This document shows, piece after piece, positions 34,653-43,728 of a stretch of 62,693 bases of DNA; within the stretch, counting starts at the first letter, position 1; every line of letters begins with the position of its first letter. Source of the DNA: Chloroflexota bacterium (GTDB lineage: Bacteria; Chloroflexota; Anaerolineae; Anaerolineales; Villigracilaceae); contig JAKAKJ010000047.1 of NCBI GenBank assembly GCA_021824575.1, forward strand, positions 1 through 62,693, written 5' to 3'. The notes beneath the pieces were generated by a model, which did not search any database, was not told the DNA's origin, and worked only from the letters and a program-made list of their open reading frames with translations. The position numbers and the translations under genes are program-made.

Positions 34653-36070
34653 GAAAGTACCTCCAAAGCTGCGGTGATTAGGTCCATGCGTAAGCCGTGC
34701 GAACCTTTAATGAGCGCGACATCATCCTTTGACAGATTTTTCTGAAGCCATTCAATGATCGGGGCGTTTTCCTCCCATTCGAAAATCTGCGAAGCTCTCA
34801 TCCCGGAACGGTGCGCGGCCTGGGCGTATATGTGTGCGCGTGGACCAAGAGTGACAAGTATATCCGCGACTTGACCAGCGCGCAGGCCAACCATCTCATG
34901 TCCCTGCCGTTCATATGGACCAAGTTCCAGCATATCACCCAAAACCGCGATCTTGCGTTTGCCTTCCAGTTCATCGAGGAGATTGAGAGAAGCCAGCATG
35001 GATTCTGGCGACGCGTTGTATGTATCATCAAGGATTAGCGCGCCGGATTCGGAGCGGACTGCGACCAGTCGAAGCTGCGTATGGCCGCGGCGCAAACCAT
35101 CAATGATCTCCTGCCAGTTCAATCCCTCCGCCAATCCAACCGCTGCGGCGCGCAGGGCCGTCTCGACCGAATGCCGCCCGATCATTGGAATGCGGACGTG
35201 CATGGTCTCGTGTTGGTAATGCAGGCGGAATCGAATCCCATCCAGACCCAATCCCTCGACATCATCTGCCCATAAGTCTGCTTCGTTTGAAAGGCCGTAG
35301 AAGAAAACGCGGGCCTTTGTCTTTTCTTCCATTTGGCGCACGAGCGGATCATCAAAATTCAAAATGGCTACACCTTCGGGCGCGGGCGGCAGGGCTTGCA
35401 CCAATTCCGCTTTGCCGCGCGCAATGGCTTCCTGCGAACCGGCGCGTTCGGCGTGGACGGTTCCGATGTTGGTCACTACGCCGATTTGCGGCAGTGCAAT
35501 ATCACATAAAAAAGAAATCTCTCCAGGGACATAGAATCCCATTTCAAGAACAGCCCGCTCATACCCCGACCCGAGCCGGAGGATCGTTAAAGGGAGTCCA
35601 ATCTCGTTGTTGAGATTGCCGGGACTGCGTAACGTGCGGTAGCGTTCGCTCAAGACCTGTGCGATCACTTCCTTGGTGGTGGACTTGCCGACGCTTCCGG
35701 TAATGCCGACCACGCGCAGATTCAATTTGCGCCGCCAGAAGCGCGCAATCTGCTGGAGGGCGGCAAGAGAATTGTCCACGCGCAAGCAGAGGGGAGGAGT
35801 CAGGTTGGGTTTGGATTCGGCTGATAGACCGCCGCGCAGATCGAGGGTCCGGAAAGATGCGTCCGCGTCCTGCTGAATTAAAGCGAAAGATGCCCCGCGC
35901 TTGAAAGCTTCGTTGATGAAATCATGTCCGTCCATGCGTTCGCCCGGCAGCGCAACGAACAGCGAACCGGGAATCACCTGACGTGAGTCGATTGCCGCCT
36001 CGGTGATGACCGCGGCAGCGTCCAAGCGGGTATTGGTTAACGCCTCGATTAAGTCAGCGAGTATCAGCAT
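34649..36070 (-). CDS. murF: UDP-MurNAc-tripeptide--D-alanyl-D-alanine ligase
   Basis: MurF adds the D-Ala-D-Ala made by Ddl. The 473 residues have the N-terminal domain (AAVITEAAIDSRQVIPGSLFVAL), the ATP loop VVGITGSVGKSTTKEVIAQ, the VVTNIGTVHAERAGSQE block and ILDDTYNASPESMLASL. It starts where the ftsI stop ends (TAATG, 1-bp overlap) and overlaps mraY by 4 bp. murE, which usually lies between ftsI and murF, is absent. Confidence 0.97.
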   Translation of the reverse strand: MLILADLIEALTNTRLDAAAVITEAAIDSRQVIPGSLFVALPGERMDGHDFINEAFKRGASFALIQQDADASFRTLDLRGGLSAESKPNLTPPLCLRVDNSLAALQQIARFWRRKLNLRVVGITGSVGKSTTKEVIAQVLSERYRTLRSPGNLNNEIGLPLTILRLGSGYERAVLEMGFYVPGEISFLCDIALPQIGVVTNIGTVHAERAGSQEAIARGKAELVQALPPAPEGVAILNFDDPLVRQMEEKTKARVFFYGLSNEADLWADDVEGLGLDGIRFRLHYQHETMHVRIPMIGRHSVETALRAAAVGLAEGLNWQEIIDGLRRGHTQLRLVAVRSESGALILDDTYNASPESMLASLNLLDELEGKRKIAVLGDMLELGPYERQGHEMVGLRAGQVADILVTLGPRAHIYAQAAHRSGMRASQIFEWEENAPIIEWLQKNLSKDDVALIKGSHGLRMDLITAALEVLS

Positions 36071-37803
36071 TATGGTTTTGCAATTTCTTTGCGAACGCTA
36101 TCCGGCGGGATGTTCAGAAGCAGGATGGTCTTCTGGGCTACCTGCGCGAACGTGGGTGCGGCGGTATCTGAACCCCAGATGGAAGCGGTTGGCTTTTCGA
36201 GCCAAACGTAAATCATAAACTGCGGATCATCTACCGGTCCCCATCCGAGGAAGGAAGCGTTCGTAACCCCATCTTCATAACCATAAGCGTCCGGGATTTG
36301 TGCCGTGCCGGTTTTTCCCGCAATGCGATATCCGGGAACGAGCGCACTCGAAGCTTCCCTTTCCAACGAGACGGCCAGCATTTGATTAAGTGTGGATGCT
36401 GTGTCAGCCGAGATGGGCGAGCCGGCATATTGGGTGGGAACGCTGTATTGACGCCCATCGCGCACCATTGCATACAAGACATGCGGCGTGACCATGCGGC
36501 CGCCATCCGGCACAGCAGATGCCGCCATCATCAACTGGATCGGCGTGACCGAGACGCCCTGACCGAATGCGTTCGTCGCCAGGTCCACCGGATACCAATC
36601 CGCATCGCCGGGGACTTTGAGGCGGCCCGCCGCTTCGCCAGCGAGGTCAACGCCGGTAAGGTGTCCGATGCCGAAACGATTCATATAACCATAAAAAGTC
36701 TGCGCGCCCATCTTGGTTGAAAGCATCGCCAGGCAAACGTTCAACGAATTTTCGAGGCAGCCGGTCATATCCTGCACGCCCCAGGCCTGGTCATTCCAGT
36801 TGCGGATGGTTGCTCCGCCAACCAGCAGCGCGCCGGTATCGAGATACGTTGCATTGGGTGTGGTGGTTCCGCTATCCAGCGCGGCGGCCATCGTCAGAAT
36901 CTTGATGACCGATCCGGGTTCGTATGGCATGGACACGGCGCGGTCAAATTCACTGGCGTTATGATAAATGCTTCCGTAATTCCAGAACTGGTTAAGATCC
37001 ATTTGCGGGGAAGATGCGAGCGCCAGAATCTCACCATTGCGCGGATTCATCACCACGATGGTTCCGTTCGTTGCGCCATATTTGGTTAGCGAATCGTTGA
37101 GGATTTGTTCGACCGCGGCCTGTAGATCACGGTCAATGGTCAGAACCAGCGTTGTGCCATTGGGCACGTGCGGAAGATCAAATGCCTTGTTTGGGTCGGT
37201 TGGCACGCTGACTTGAACGGGATTCCCCGCAAGCAGGTTATTGTATTTCTCTTCGATGCCGAAATAGCCGCGGCCCTCGCGGTTGACAAAGCCAAGCACA
37301 TTCGATGCCAGCGAACCTTCGGGATAACTTCGCTGCGGATGCGGTTTGAATTCCAGGCCTGCCAGACTGTTGTTCTGTGCGTCGGTGGCCGCTTTGAGTT
37401 GTTGCAGCGCTGCGGCTTTGTCCGCATCCACATAATCGGCCAGAACCAGGTATTGCAATCCGGCAGGCGGATTTATCATTTGGTTGTAAAGATCATCGGG
37501 ATTCAAGCCAAGCTCGACGCCAACCGCAAGCGCAATCGCATGTTTATCTGTTGCGTTTTGTAAGTCAACGCCGATCTCATAAACGGTTTTATTCCCCGCC
37601 AGCAAATGGCCGCTGCGATCATAGATGTCGCCGCGCTCAGGATAATAGGTCTGCAATACGTTGGCGTATGCCGCGGCTTGCGCGCGAAAGACAGCCGCTT
37701 CGGGACTGTTTTGGATTCGAAAGGTTTGGAGAATGATCAAAATTCCAACAAAGCTCAGAATCCCGGCGAGCACCAACGAACGCCATGCGTATTGCTGCCT
37801 CAT
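36070..37803 (-). CDS. ftsI: septal penicillin-binding protein (FtsI/PBP2 class B)
   Basis: This transpeptidase crosslinks septal peptidoglycan. The 577 residues consist of a short basic tail, one transmembrane helix (about 8-28), a dimerisation domain with ERGDIYDRSGHLLAGN, and the transpeptidase domain with active-site SxxK (PGSVIKIL), SxN (NSLN) and KTG (AGKTGTAQIP). There are no PASTA domains. The start at 37803 overlaps the upstream gene by 4 bp (ATGA). It is called FtsI from its dcw position beside FtsL and FtsW. Confidence 0.95.
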   Translation of the reverse strand: MRQQYAWRSLVLAGILSFVGILIILQTFRIQNSPEAAVFRAQAAAYANVLQTYYPERGDIYDRSGHLLAGNKTVYEIGVDLQNATDKHAIALAVGVELGLNPDDLYNQMINPPAGLQYLVLADYVDADKAAALQQLKAATDAQNNSLAGLEFKPHPQRSYPEGSLASNVLGFVNREGRGYFGIEEKYNNLLAGNPVQVSVPTDPNKAFDLPHVPNGTTLVLTIDRDLQAAVEQILNDSLTKYGATNGTIVVMNPRNGEILALASSPQMDLNQFWNYGSIYHNASEFDRAVSMPYEPGSVIKILTMAAALDSGTTTPNATYLDTGALLVGGATIRNWNDQAWGVQDMTGCLENSLNVCLAMLSTKMGAQTFYGYMNRFGIGHLTGVDLAGEAAGRLKVPGDADWYPVDLATNAFGQGVSVTPIQLMMAASAVPDGGRMVTPHVLYAMVRDGRQYSVPTQYAGSPISADTASTLNQMLAVSLEREASSALVPGYRIAGKTGTAQIPDAYGYEDGVTNASFLGWGPVDDPQFMIYVWLEKPTASIWGSDTAAPTFAQVAQKTILLLNIPPDSVRKEIAKP

Positions 37804-38297
37804 TGCGAATTTCCGATCAGGCTGGTGGTCGGCGGCGGAGTCAAACGCTGGTCGAACCAATCCATCAATGATTCGGTATATTCAGGCAGGATGCTGGGCG
37901 CGCTGGGTTTCAACTCTGGAGCGGCCGCTAAAATCGCAGGCTTTGGCGCGGTGTAGCCGGGAACGATCACGTATTGAATCTGGTTTGCGGTTACAGGTTG
38001 ATAACCCAAAGCTGCAGCGCGTTGTTCCATAACGTACGTGGAAGTCAATTCGCCTATCTTGGTTTCGAGGTCTGCGTTGGCTTGTTGGCCCGCGCTTATC
38101 TCATAACTCAGGTTTTGGATTGTGCGGCCAGTGAGCGCGGCCTGCGCGGTGACATCGAGATATAAAGAAGCGACCATGGCCAGCCCGAGGACAATCAGCA
38201 TGAATGTGCCGATCCACTGGCGCTGGATTCGCCATGGCGCCTGACGATAAGCGTGAACCACATAATGGACGGTATAGTTGACGTTAGGTATGTTCAT
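37800..38297 (-). CDS. FtsL-like division protein
   Basis: The 165-residue protein has one transmembrane helix (about 29-50), followed by a stretch with coiled-coil potential (TIQNLSYEISAGQQANADLETKIGEL cut here in two: residues about 58-83), as in FtsL/DivIC. A proline-rich extracellular tail follows. Primary sequence similarity in this family is low, so the call rests on topology and position between rsmH and ftsI. FtsL connects FtsQ with FtsW/FtsI. Confidence 0.7.
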   Translation of the reverse strand: MNIPNVNYTVHYVVHAYRQAPWRIQRQWIGTFMLIVLGLAMVASLYLDVTAQAALTGRTIQNLSYEISAGQQANADLETKIGELTSTYVMEQRAAALGYQPVTANQIQYVIVPGYTAPKPAILAAAPELKPSAPSILPEYTESLMDWFDQRLTPPPTTSLIGNSQ

Positions 38298-38306
38298 TCC
38301 TGCTCT

Positions 38307-39230
38307 CTATTCTGGCAACTTCTCTGCTACTCTTAATTTTGCGCTGCGTGCCCGCGGGTTGGCTTTGATCTCCTCTTCGCTGGGCGTGATCGGTTTTCGA
38401 TTGATGACCTTCAGAATTGCTTTTCGTTCAACTTCATAAATCTGTTCATACGGCGGATTGATCTGATCCTGACTGGCGCTCCGAAAAAAATCCTTGACGA
38501 TGCGGTCTTCCAGCGAATGGAAGGAGATCACGGCCAGCCTCCCGCCCGGATGTAAAGCGGATACCGCTTTGGGAAGCGCATTCTCCACGACAGCCAGTTC
38601 ATTGTTGACGGCGATTCGCAGCGCCTGAAAAATTCGTGTCGCCGGATGAATGCGGCTGTGACTGGGATAAACCCGCTTTGCGATTTCAGCCAATTGCGTT
38701 GTGGTCGTAAGCGGCCTTGCTTCAATAATCATCTTCGCGATTCGTTTTGCCCGCGGCTCTTCGCCATATCGGAAGAACATATTGGCGAGTTCGGCCTCAG
38801 ATGCAGTATTGACCAATTGGGCGGCGGTCAGGCCCGCGTCCGGGTTGAAGCGCATATCGAGCAGCGCTTCATGCTGGATGGAGAATCCGCGTTCGGGTGT
38901 ATCCAACTGCATCGAAGAGAGCCCCAAATCCAACAAAATGCCATCTGCCGAATCCCATCCGATGCCGCGCATGACTTCAATCAACGAGTCATAGGAGGCC
39001 TGGACCAGAGTGACGCGCTTCCCGTAAGGAGCCAAGGTCTCACGGGCGAGTGCTAATGCCTGCGGATCGAGATCAAAGCCAAGCAGGCATCCATCCGGCG
39101 CGCAGGCCTCCAAAACCCCGCGGGCATGACCGCCCGCTCCTATCGTTCCGTCAATGTAACGGCCCGGACTTTTCGGCTGCAACGCGTGTATAATCTCTTT
39201 GTAAAGTACAGGTTGATGCGGCATGTTCAT
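38307..39230 (-). CDS. rsmH: 16S rRNA (cytosine(1402)-N(4))-methyltransferase
   Basis: RsmH (MraW) methylates N4 of C1402 in 16S rRNA. The 307-residue protein has HQPVLYKEIIHAL, the SAM loop DGTIGAGGHARGVLEA, the LLDLGLSSMQLDTPERGFS motif, and a C-terminal VISFHSLEDRIVKDFFR. The ATG at 39230 (or the one at 39224) follows a palindromic repeat; no ribosome binding site is clear. It is the second gene of the cluster. Confidence 0.97.
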   Translation of the reverse strand: MNMPHQPVLYKEIIHALQPKSPGRYIDGTIGAGGHARGVLEACAPDGCLLGFDLDPQALALARETLAPYGKRVTLVQASYDSLIEVMRGIGWDSADGILLDLGLSSMQLDTPERGFSIQHEALLDMRFNPDAGLTAAQLVNTASEAELANMFFRYGEEPRAKRIAKMIIEARPLTTTTQLAEIAKRVYPSHSRIHPATRIFQALRIAVNNELAVVENALPKAVSALHPGGRLAVISFHSLEDRIVKDFFRSASQDQINPPYEQIYEVERKAILKVINRKPITPSEEEIKANPRARSAKLRVAEKLPE

Positions 39231-39239
39231 GTTTTGTAG

Positions 39240-39258
39240 GGGCGAGGTTCTCTCGCCC
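39240..39258. repeat. palindromic repeat between mraZ and rsmH
   Basis: GGGCGAG and CTCGCCC pair around GTTCT. It occupies part of the 51-bp mraZ-rsmH gap and has the TAGGGGCG flank seen in ligA. Confidence 0.7.
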
Positions 39259-39281
39259 AAGGCAGATACACAAAATCTGCC

Positions 39282-39722
39282 TTACGATTTCGGTGAAAGA
39301 TTCAACGTCGCAAAACGTTGATTATTGGCATCTGTGTCCTGGATTTGTTTCATTTGTTCCTGCCAGGCCGCGGGTGTCCAGACTTCAAAGTAATCGCCTT
39401 GCCCGGCAACAATCGCCTCGCCATCCAGTCCGGCAAACTGCCTGAGCAGTTGAGGCACCAGCACGCGTCCGACTTTATCCACTTCGACTGGGAACGCGTT
39501 CGAGAAAATAAGTCGGCGCATGAGACGGGCAGTGGGATCAGCCATGTTCATGGTATTGACGCTGTCGTAAACCTGTTTGAAATGGACTCCGGTCATGACC
39601 ATCAGGCAGCGGTCGAAGCCTTGAGTGATGTAGGCGCCGCCTTCCAGCAATTCACGATAGCGCGCCGGGATCATCAGGCGGCCTTTTTCATCGAGATTGT
39701 GCTGGAACTGGCCTAAGAACAT
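39282..39722 (-). CDS. mraZ: transcriptional regulator MraZ
   Basis: The 146-residue protein is a double AbrB-like (SpoVT) domain protein: FLGQFQHNLDEKGRLMIPARYRELL, then FPVEVDKVGRVLVPQLLRQFA. MraZ forms rings and represses its own dcw operon by binding direct repeats upstream of its gene. The start at 39722 has AAAGGA upstream. The upstream boxes (39773-39797) and promoter support autoregulation here. Confidence 0.95.
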   Translation of the reverse strand: MFLGQFQHNLDEKGRLMIPARYRELLEGGAYITQGFDRCLMVMTGVHFKQVYDSVNTMNMADPTARLMRRLIFSNAFPVEVDKVGRVLVPQLLRQFAGLDGEAIVAGQGDYFEVWTPAAWQEQMKQIQDTDANNQRFATLNLSPKS

Positions 39723-39752
39723 TTGTGCTACTTTTCCTTTTAATGCGGTGAA

Positions 39753-39769
39753 CGCCGGGGAACCCGGCG
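39753..39769 (-). repeat. hairpin in the mraZ leader
   Basis: CGCCGGG and CCCGGCG pair around a 3-base loop in the 5' leader, 31 bp before the mraZ ATG. It may be a dispersed palindrome or influence mRNA stability. Confidence 0.5.
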
Positions 39770-39772
39770 TCC

Positions 39773-39797
39773 TACCACTTTCTACCACTTCATCCCA
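39773..39797 (-). promoter_or_regulatory. MraZ operator: three direct repeats
   Basis: On the minus strand, TGGGA (39793-39797), TGGTA (39783-39787) and TGGTA (39773-39777) recur every 10 bp, within the wider pattern A(A/T)GTGG(G/T)A. Known MraZ boxes are GTGG-containing repeats with a 10-bp period just upstream of mraZ. They lie at and downstream of the predicted start of transcription. Confidence 0.75.
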
Positions 39798-39798
39798 C

Positions 39799-39827
39799 AT
39801 TGTACATGATTTGTGGGCGGAATACAA
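39799..39827 (-). promoter_or_regulatory. promoter of the dcw cluster
   Basis: TTGTAT (39822-39827) and TACAAT (39799-39804) are 17 bp apart on the minus strand; the start would fall near 39792, inside the first MraZ box. Confidence 0.65.
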
Positions 39828-39876
39828 GTACCATAGCTAATTTTTCCGATTTGTTAGGACTTATTTCCCACGCGCC

Positions 39877-40791
39877 ATGAAAAAATCTCCCACTTTGTCC
39901 CTCCTGGAAGCGCCTCATTGGCACGATTACGAATTGTTGGATAGCGGTGATGGACTGAAGCTCGAACGTTTCGGGGCTTATGTGTTTGTCAGACCCGAGG
40001 TTCAGGCGATGTGGAGGAAGAGTCTTACAGAAAAAGACTGGGATTCTGCCCACGCAGTCTTCCAATCCACGAATGAAGAAAGCGGTGGGCACTGGTTACT
40101 CAAGAAAAAAATTCCTGAACGATGGGAAATGGAATATTCCCTCGCTTTGAGGAAAGGGATGAGGGCGATTCGATTCTGGGCAATGACGACTCCGGGCCGT
40201 CATCTTGGCGTGTTCCCGGAAGTCGCTTCGCACTGGGACTTTATGGCGGATTCCGTTCAAAGGGCGAATCACCCCGTCAAAATTCTCAACCTATTTGGAT
40301 ACACCGGTTTGGCATCTTTATCTGCTGCGGCAGCGGGCGCGGAAGTCACACACGTGGACGCGTCAAAGAAATCGGTGGGATGGGCGCGCGAGAATCAAGT
40401 TTTATCCGAACTCGAAGATAAACCGATTCGCTGGATTGTGGATGACGCGTTGAAGTTTGCTCAACGTGAAAGTCGTCGCGGTTCAAAATATGATGGCATC
40501 ATCCTCGATCCGCCCAAGTTTGGACGCGGTCCCAAAGGCGAAGTATGGGAAGTTTACAAATCCCTGCCGCAATTGCTGGATGCCTGCGCGGCGATCTTGA
40601 GTGACCACCCGTTATTTTTGATCGTTACGATTTACGCTGTTAAAGCATCGGCAATTCACGTAGGACAGGTTGTCGAAAGCATGATGGAGAAATATAAAGG
40701 TCAAGTGGATAGTGGGGAATTGGTGACGCGTGAAAAATCCGGCGGACGATTGCTTTCGCAGGCAGTGTTTGCAAGATGGCAGTCAGAATAA
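39877..40791 (+). CDS. class I SAM-dependent methyltransferase (RlmI-like)
   Basis: The 304-residue protein has a methyltransferase domain with the SAM loop ILNLFGYTGLASLSAAAAGA and the motif IILDPPKFGRGPKG, close to the RlmI/RlmK-type rRNA methyltransferases. The N-terminal part lacks the PUA domain found in the gene at 12832. Its target is unknown. It is divergent from the dcw cluster, with 155 bp between the two starts. No clear ribosome binding site. Confidence 0.88.
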   Translation: MKKSPTLSLLEAPHWHDYELLDSGDGLKLERFGAYVFVRPEVQAMWRKSLTEKDWDSAHAVFQSTNEESGGHWLLKKKIPERWEMEYSLALRKGMRAIRFWAMTTPGRHLGVFPEVASHWDFMADSVQRANHPVKILNLFGYTGLASLSAAAAGAEVTHVDASKKSVGWARENQVLSELEDKPIRWIVDDALKFAQRESRRGSKYDGIILDPPKFGRGPKGEVWEVYKSLPQLLDACAAILSDHPLFLIVTIYAVKASAIHVGQVVESMMEKYKGQVDSGELVTREKSGGRLLSQAVFARWQSE

Positions 40792-40828
40792 AAAAATCTC
40801 CGAGCGAATAATCTCGGAGATTTTTTTA
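40791..40828 (+). terminator. intrinsic terminator after the methyltransferase
   Basis: ATCTCCGAG and CTCGGAGAT pair with flanking A and T runs. It lies at the stop codon and between convergent genes, so it may serve both strands. Confidence 0.85.
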
Positions 40829-40856
40829 TTTGATTTTTCAAACCATCAATTGGATT

Positions 40857-41918
40857 TTAAACGTTTCGCTTGGATGTTTCCCGTTTGACCGTCTGGCGCC
40901 GGGAAGCTGTTCGTGAGACTTCCTGCTTTACCAACTCGCGCTTGTTGACGATTTGCGGTGCGACGCGCAGCGCCTCGGCTTGACGTTTGAGTCCGGAGCG
41001 GATGATGAGATCCATGAAACCTTGATGGCCGATGGGATCATTCAACAATGAGAAATCTGCTGAGCCTGGAGAAGATGGCGGATAGAAGATTCCACAGTTC
41101 GGGTTGATCTCCAGCATGTAGAGTTCGCCGTCCTTGCCAAGGCGGAAATCACAACGCGCATAACCATGACAATTCAAAGCCTTGAATATCTTGGCCGTGT
41201 AATCGCGCAGCCGGCGATCATAATCCTCGTTATCAACCACAACGACATTCATCCTATCGTAATCAACCCATTTCATGTCATAATGTTTGAAGGACTCGCC
41301 TTCAGGAAAGATGAATTCGACAGGCTTGAATGAAAAGACACGTTCAGGATCATCGGGGTCTTCCGCAACGAGGCATGTGAACTCGCGTCCCTCGATGAAT
41401 TCCTCGATCAATGCGCGCCCATCGCTTTTCATTGTGATTGTGGATTGTGTCTTCAAGTCATCCACATGGGTGACGCGTGATTCCTTACGGATGCCAAAGC
41501 TGGCATAACCATGCGCGGGTTTGACAAGCATCGGAAAACGCAGCGTGCGCGCGGCGCGTTCCACATCAGCCATGGATTTTACGAACGTGGAGGCGGGGGT
41601 GGGAACACCCACGCGAGCTGCAGCGCGTTTCATTTCCTGACGCGTGGGATCGAAGCAGGAAGAATCAGCGCCAGTAAAAGCCGCGCCAAGTTTTTCCATG
41701 GCCTTAATTAATTCAATTCCAGAGACGGGTTCGTCCGGCGTGCCATCACACAAATTGACGAACACATCCACACCATCATCCATCAGCTCTTTGATTTGAT
41801 CTTCCACATTATGAGGTTGAACAACATGATGTCTCCACCTTCTGCCTTCCAAATGTGGCGCTGGATCATAAGGCGGGTCGTTGTCTTCGGAGATGCTGCT
41901 TAGAACACAAATGTACAT
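40857..41918 (-). CDS. ATP-grasp ligase, D-alanine--D-alanine ligase-like
   Basis: The 353-residue protein has an ATP-grasp fold: PMLVKPAHGYASFGIRK (ATP-binding), ALIEEFIEGREFTCLV, and the metal site GYARCDFRLGKDGELYMLEINPNCG. It resembles Ddl but lacks the GGxSxEHxVS start seen in the true ddl at 26795, so a different amino acid or peptide substrate is likely. A basic tail (RTASRRQTVKRETSKRN) is unusual for the family. It is monocistronic. Confidence 0.82.
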   Translation of the reverse strand: MYICVLSSISEDNDPPYDPAPHLEGRRWRHHVVQPHNVEDQIKELMDDGVDVFVNLCDGTPDEPVSGIELIKAMEKLGAAFTGADSSCFDPTRQEMKRAAARVGVPTPASTFVKSMADVERAARTLRFPMLVKPAHGYASFGIRKESRVTHVDDLKTQSTITMKSDGRALIEEFIEGREFTCLVAEDPDDPERVFSFKPVEFIFPEGESFKHYDMKWVDYDRMNVVVVDNEDYDRRLRDYTAKIFKALNCHGYARCDFRLGKDGELYMLEINPNCGIFYPPSSPGSADFSLLNDPIGHQGFMDLIIRSGLKRQAEALRVAPQIVNKRELVKQEVSRTASRRQTVKRETSKRNV

Positions 41919-42333
41919 TGCTTGCTCTCTTTTTATGTTGATGGATCAACTTATCTTGTTGATTATTGCATTGATGATGATTGATAAGTTATATCCATAT
42001 GATAATTATTATTTTGATGATTGATTCTTTTATCATCATCAATGTTATATTACCGCCATATATAGAAATATACAAGGTTTTTAATCTGTATTTAGCCGTC
42101 GTTTTTGAAATTTTAAGATTCATTGAATTGATATTGTTTTCATGCATTCATCATTTCATTTGTTGCTTGATTATGGCGATAAGGAATGATGCAAACGAAT
42201 CGCTGCTGTGTTGAGTCTTGTAAAATCATTGACTCGATTGTCATTCGATAATCGAGTCAATGATAATGCGCAAAAGGAGATTGTTTTTTTGCAACTTATC
42301 GTTGAATGCGCCCTCAACGCTTGATGTAATGCA
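41919..42333. other. AT-rich intergenic island
   Basis: This 415-bp stretch is strongly AT-rich, with many GATGAT, ATTGAT and TATCATCATC elements that pair with one another. A 77-codon hydrophobic frame on the plus strand (41981-42214) has no ribosome binding site and is rich in Ile, so I do not call it. A perfect inverted repeat lies at 42225-42264. Confidence 0.5.
42225..42264. repeat. perfect 15-bp inverted repeat
   Basis: ATCATTGACTCGATT (42225-42239) pairs perfectly with 42250-42264 around a 10-base loop. It lies 70 bp beyond the GH4 gene stop; without a T-run it is more likely a binding site or element end than a terminator. Confidence 0.7.
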
Positions 42334-43728
42334 TCATTTCCAAAACTGCGGCAGATAATTTTTGTAGCTCGAAAGATAATCACCAAGAATCTTTTTGGCT
42401 GTATCAATATCCGTGATGACTGGATCGAGCAGAAGAGATTGCAGAGCTTTCTCGCGATTTCCTTCCACAGCGGCATCCACACATAATTGCGCGGCGGTAA
42501 TTTCGCGGCGGCAAAGTTCGGCGATGGGTTCGGGCAATGATCCGACGTGAACAGGATGAACACCCGCGCCGTCCACTACAACTGGAGTTTCAACAGTTGC
42601 TCCAATTGGTAGATTCGATATTTGTCCATCATTGGGCAGATTGGCAGCAAGATGATAATGCGTGCTGTCGCCTGCCATGTTTTCGATCATTTCCAACGCA
42701 CCCTCCGAATCGGTGTCGAGCAAGCTTTCGATGGTCATATTGCTGCTTGCCATTTCGTTTAAACGATCCAACTCAAATTCGCGGACAGCCGCCATCAAAT
42801 CCCAATCATAAAGTTTGATATCGTATTTCTCCCACGGCTTTGTCTGCGGATCAGAGACCCACGGCAAATATTCACACAAATGCGTATCGCCTGGAACAGG
42901 GAACAAGCCAAAGGTTGAGAAAATGTCCCTCGTAAGCGGCTCAAATTTCGGGCCCAGTTCAAAGAAGCGTTTTCTGAATAACGGATAAAGGTCTTCTCCG
43001 GTTTTCCGATCCCTGATGGAAAGAATCCACGTGAAATGATTCAATCCCGCGGCGCGAATGTCAAATAGCGGAACAGCCTGCTTCTTGATCTGTTCCTGCG
43101 CGGCGGTCTGATCCACGGCGGCGTGCATTCCGGTGAGTTCCGGCGGAACCTCAATGCCATAATCTTTGGCAAGCGCCACGCCGACCATGCCATAACCTGC
43201 GAAGATTTGATGACAAAGACCAACGGCTTTGATCTGGCTGTGGCGATTGACCGCGTCGCAAATGCGGATCATCGGATTCGTAAAATTGACGAACCACGCA
43301 TCGGGACAAACCTTTTCCATATCGCCGACGATTTCCATGACCGGGCCAACGTTGCGTGCTGCGTGAGCGAATCCGCCGGGGCCGCCATTTTCCGCGTAAG
43401 GTTGGCGGACGCCGTATTTGAGCGGGATTTCAAAATCCTGCCGCCATAAGCCTTCGCGCGCGCCGACTTCGATGGAGGAAACGACAAAGGCCGCGCCTTC
43501 CAACGCTTCATTATGATGTGTGTGCGCAGTGACGGTCATTTGCGAATCCCATTCCTTGTTCAAACGATCCGCAAGCCGTTTGACAATATCGAGACTCGAT
43601 TGGTTGCGGTCAACCAATGCGAGCGTTGAGCCGCGCAATTTCTTTGAGCGCATCAATGCAGAGAGCGTGTTTTCTCCAAATGAAGCGCTGCCTGCGCCGA
43701 TGACAATGATCTTGGTGGGGAGAGACAT
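42334..43728 (-). CDS. glycoside hydrolase family 4 (alpha-galactosidase-type)
   Basis: GH4 enzymes cleave glycosides by an NAD- and Mn-dependent redox mechanism. The 464-residue protein has the NAD site KIIVIGAGSASFGENTLSA, the family pattern YAENGGPGGFAHAARNVG, VNFTNPMIRICDAV, the metal-binding Cys and His in VGLCHQIFAGYG and AAGLNHFTW. It resembles the MelA-like/uncharacterised branch rather than phospho-glycosidases, but the substrate is not certain. The ATG follows AAAGGAA. It is separate from the sugar locus at 50.5 kb. Confidence 0.92.
   Translation of the reverse strand: MSLPTKIIVIGAGSASFGENTLSALMRSKKLRGSTLALVDRNQSSLDIVKRLADRLNKEWDSQMTVTAHTHHNEALEGAAFVVSSIEVGAREGLWRQDFEIPLKYGVRQPYAENGGPGGFAHAARNVGPVMEIVGDMEKVCPDAWFVNFTNPMIRICDAVNRHSQIKAVGLCHQIFAGYGMVGVALAKDYGIEVPPELTGMHAAVDQTAAQEQIKKQAVPLFDIRAAGLNHFTWILSIRDRKTGEDLYPLFRKRFFELGPKFEPLTRDIFSTFGLFPVPGDTHLCEYLPWVSDPQTKPWEKYDIKLYDWDLMAAVREFELDRLNEMASSNMTIESLLDTDSEGALEMIENMAGDSTHYHLAANLPNDGQISNLPIGATVETPVVVDGAGVHPVHVGSLPEPIAELCRREITAAQLCVDAAVEGNREKALQSLLLDPVITDIDTAKKILGDYLSSYKNYLPQFWK

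Noticed and set aside
22033-39827. Long plus-strand frames opposite the dcw genes
   Set aside because: Shadows of the high-GC third codon positions of well-supported genes on the minus strand.
41981-42214. 77-codon hydrophobic frame in the AT-rich island
   Set aside because: Ile-rich translation of AT-rich DNA without a ribosome binding site or recognisable pattern.
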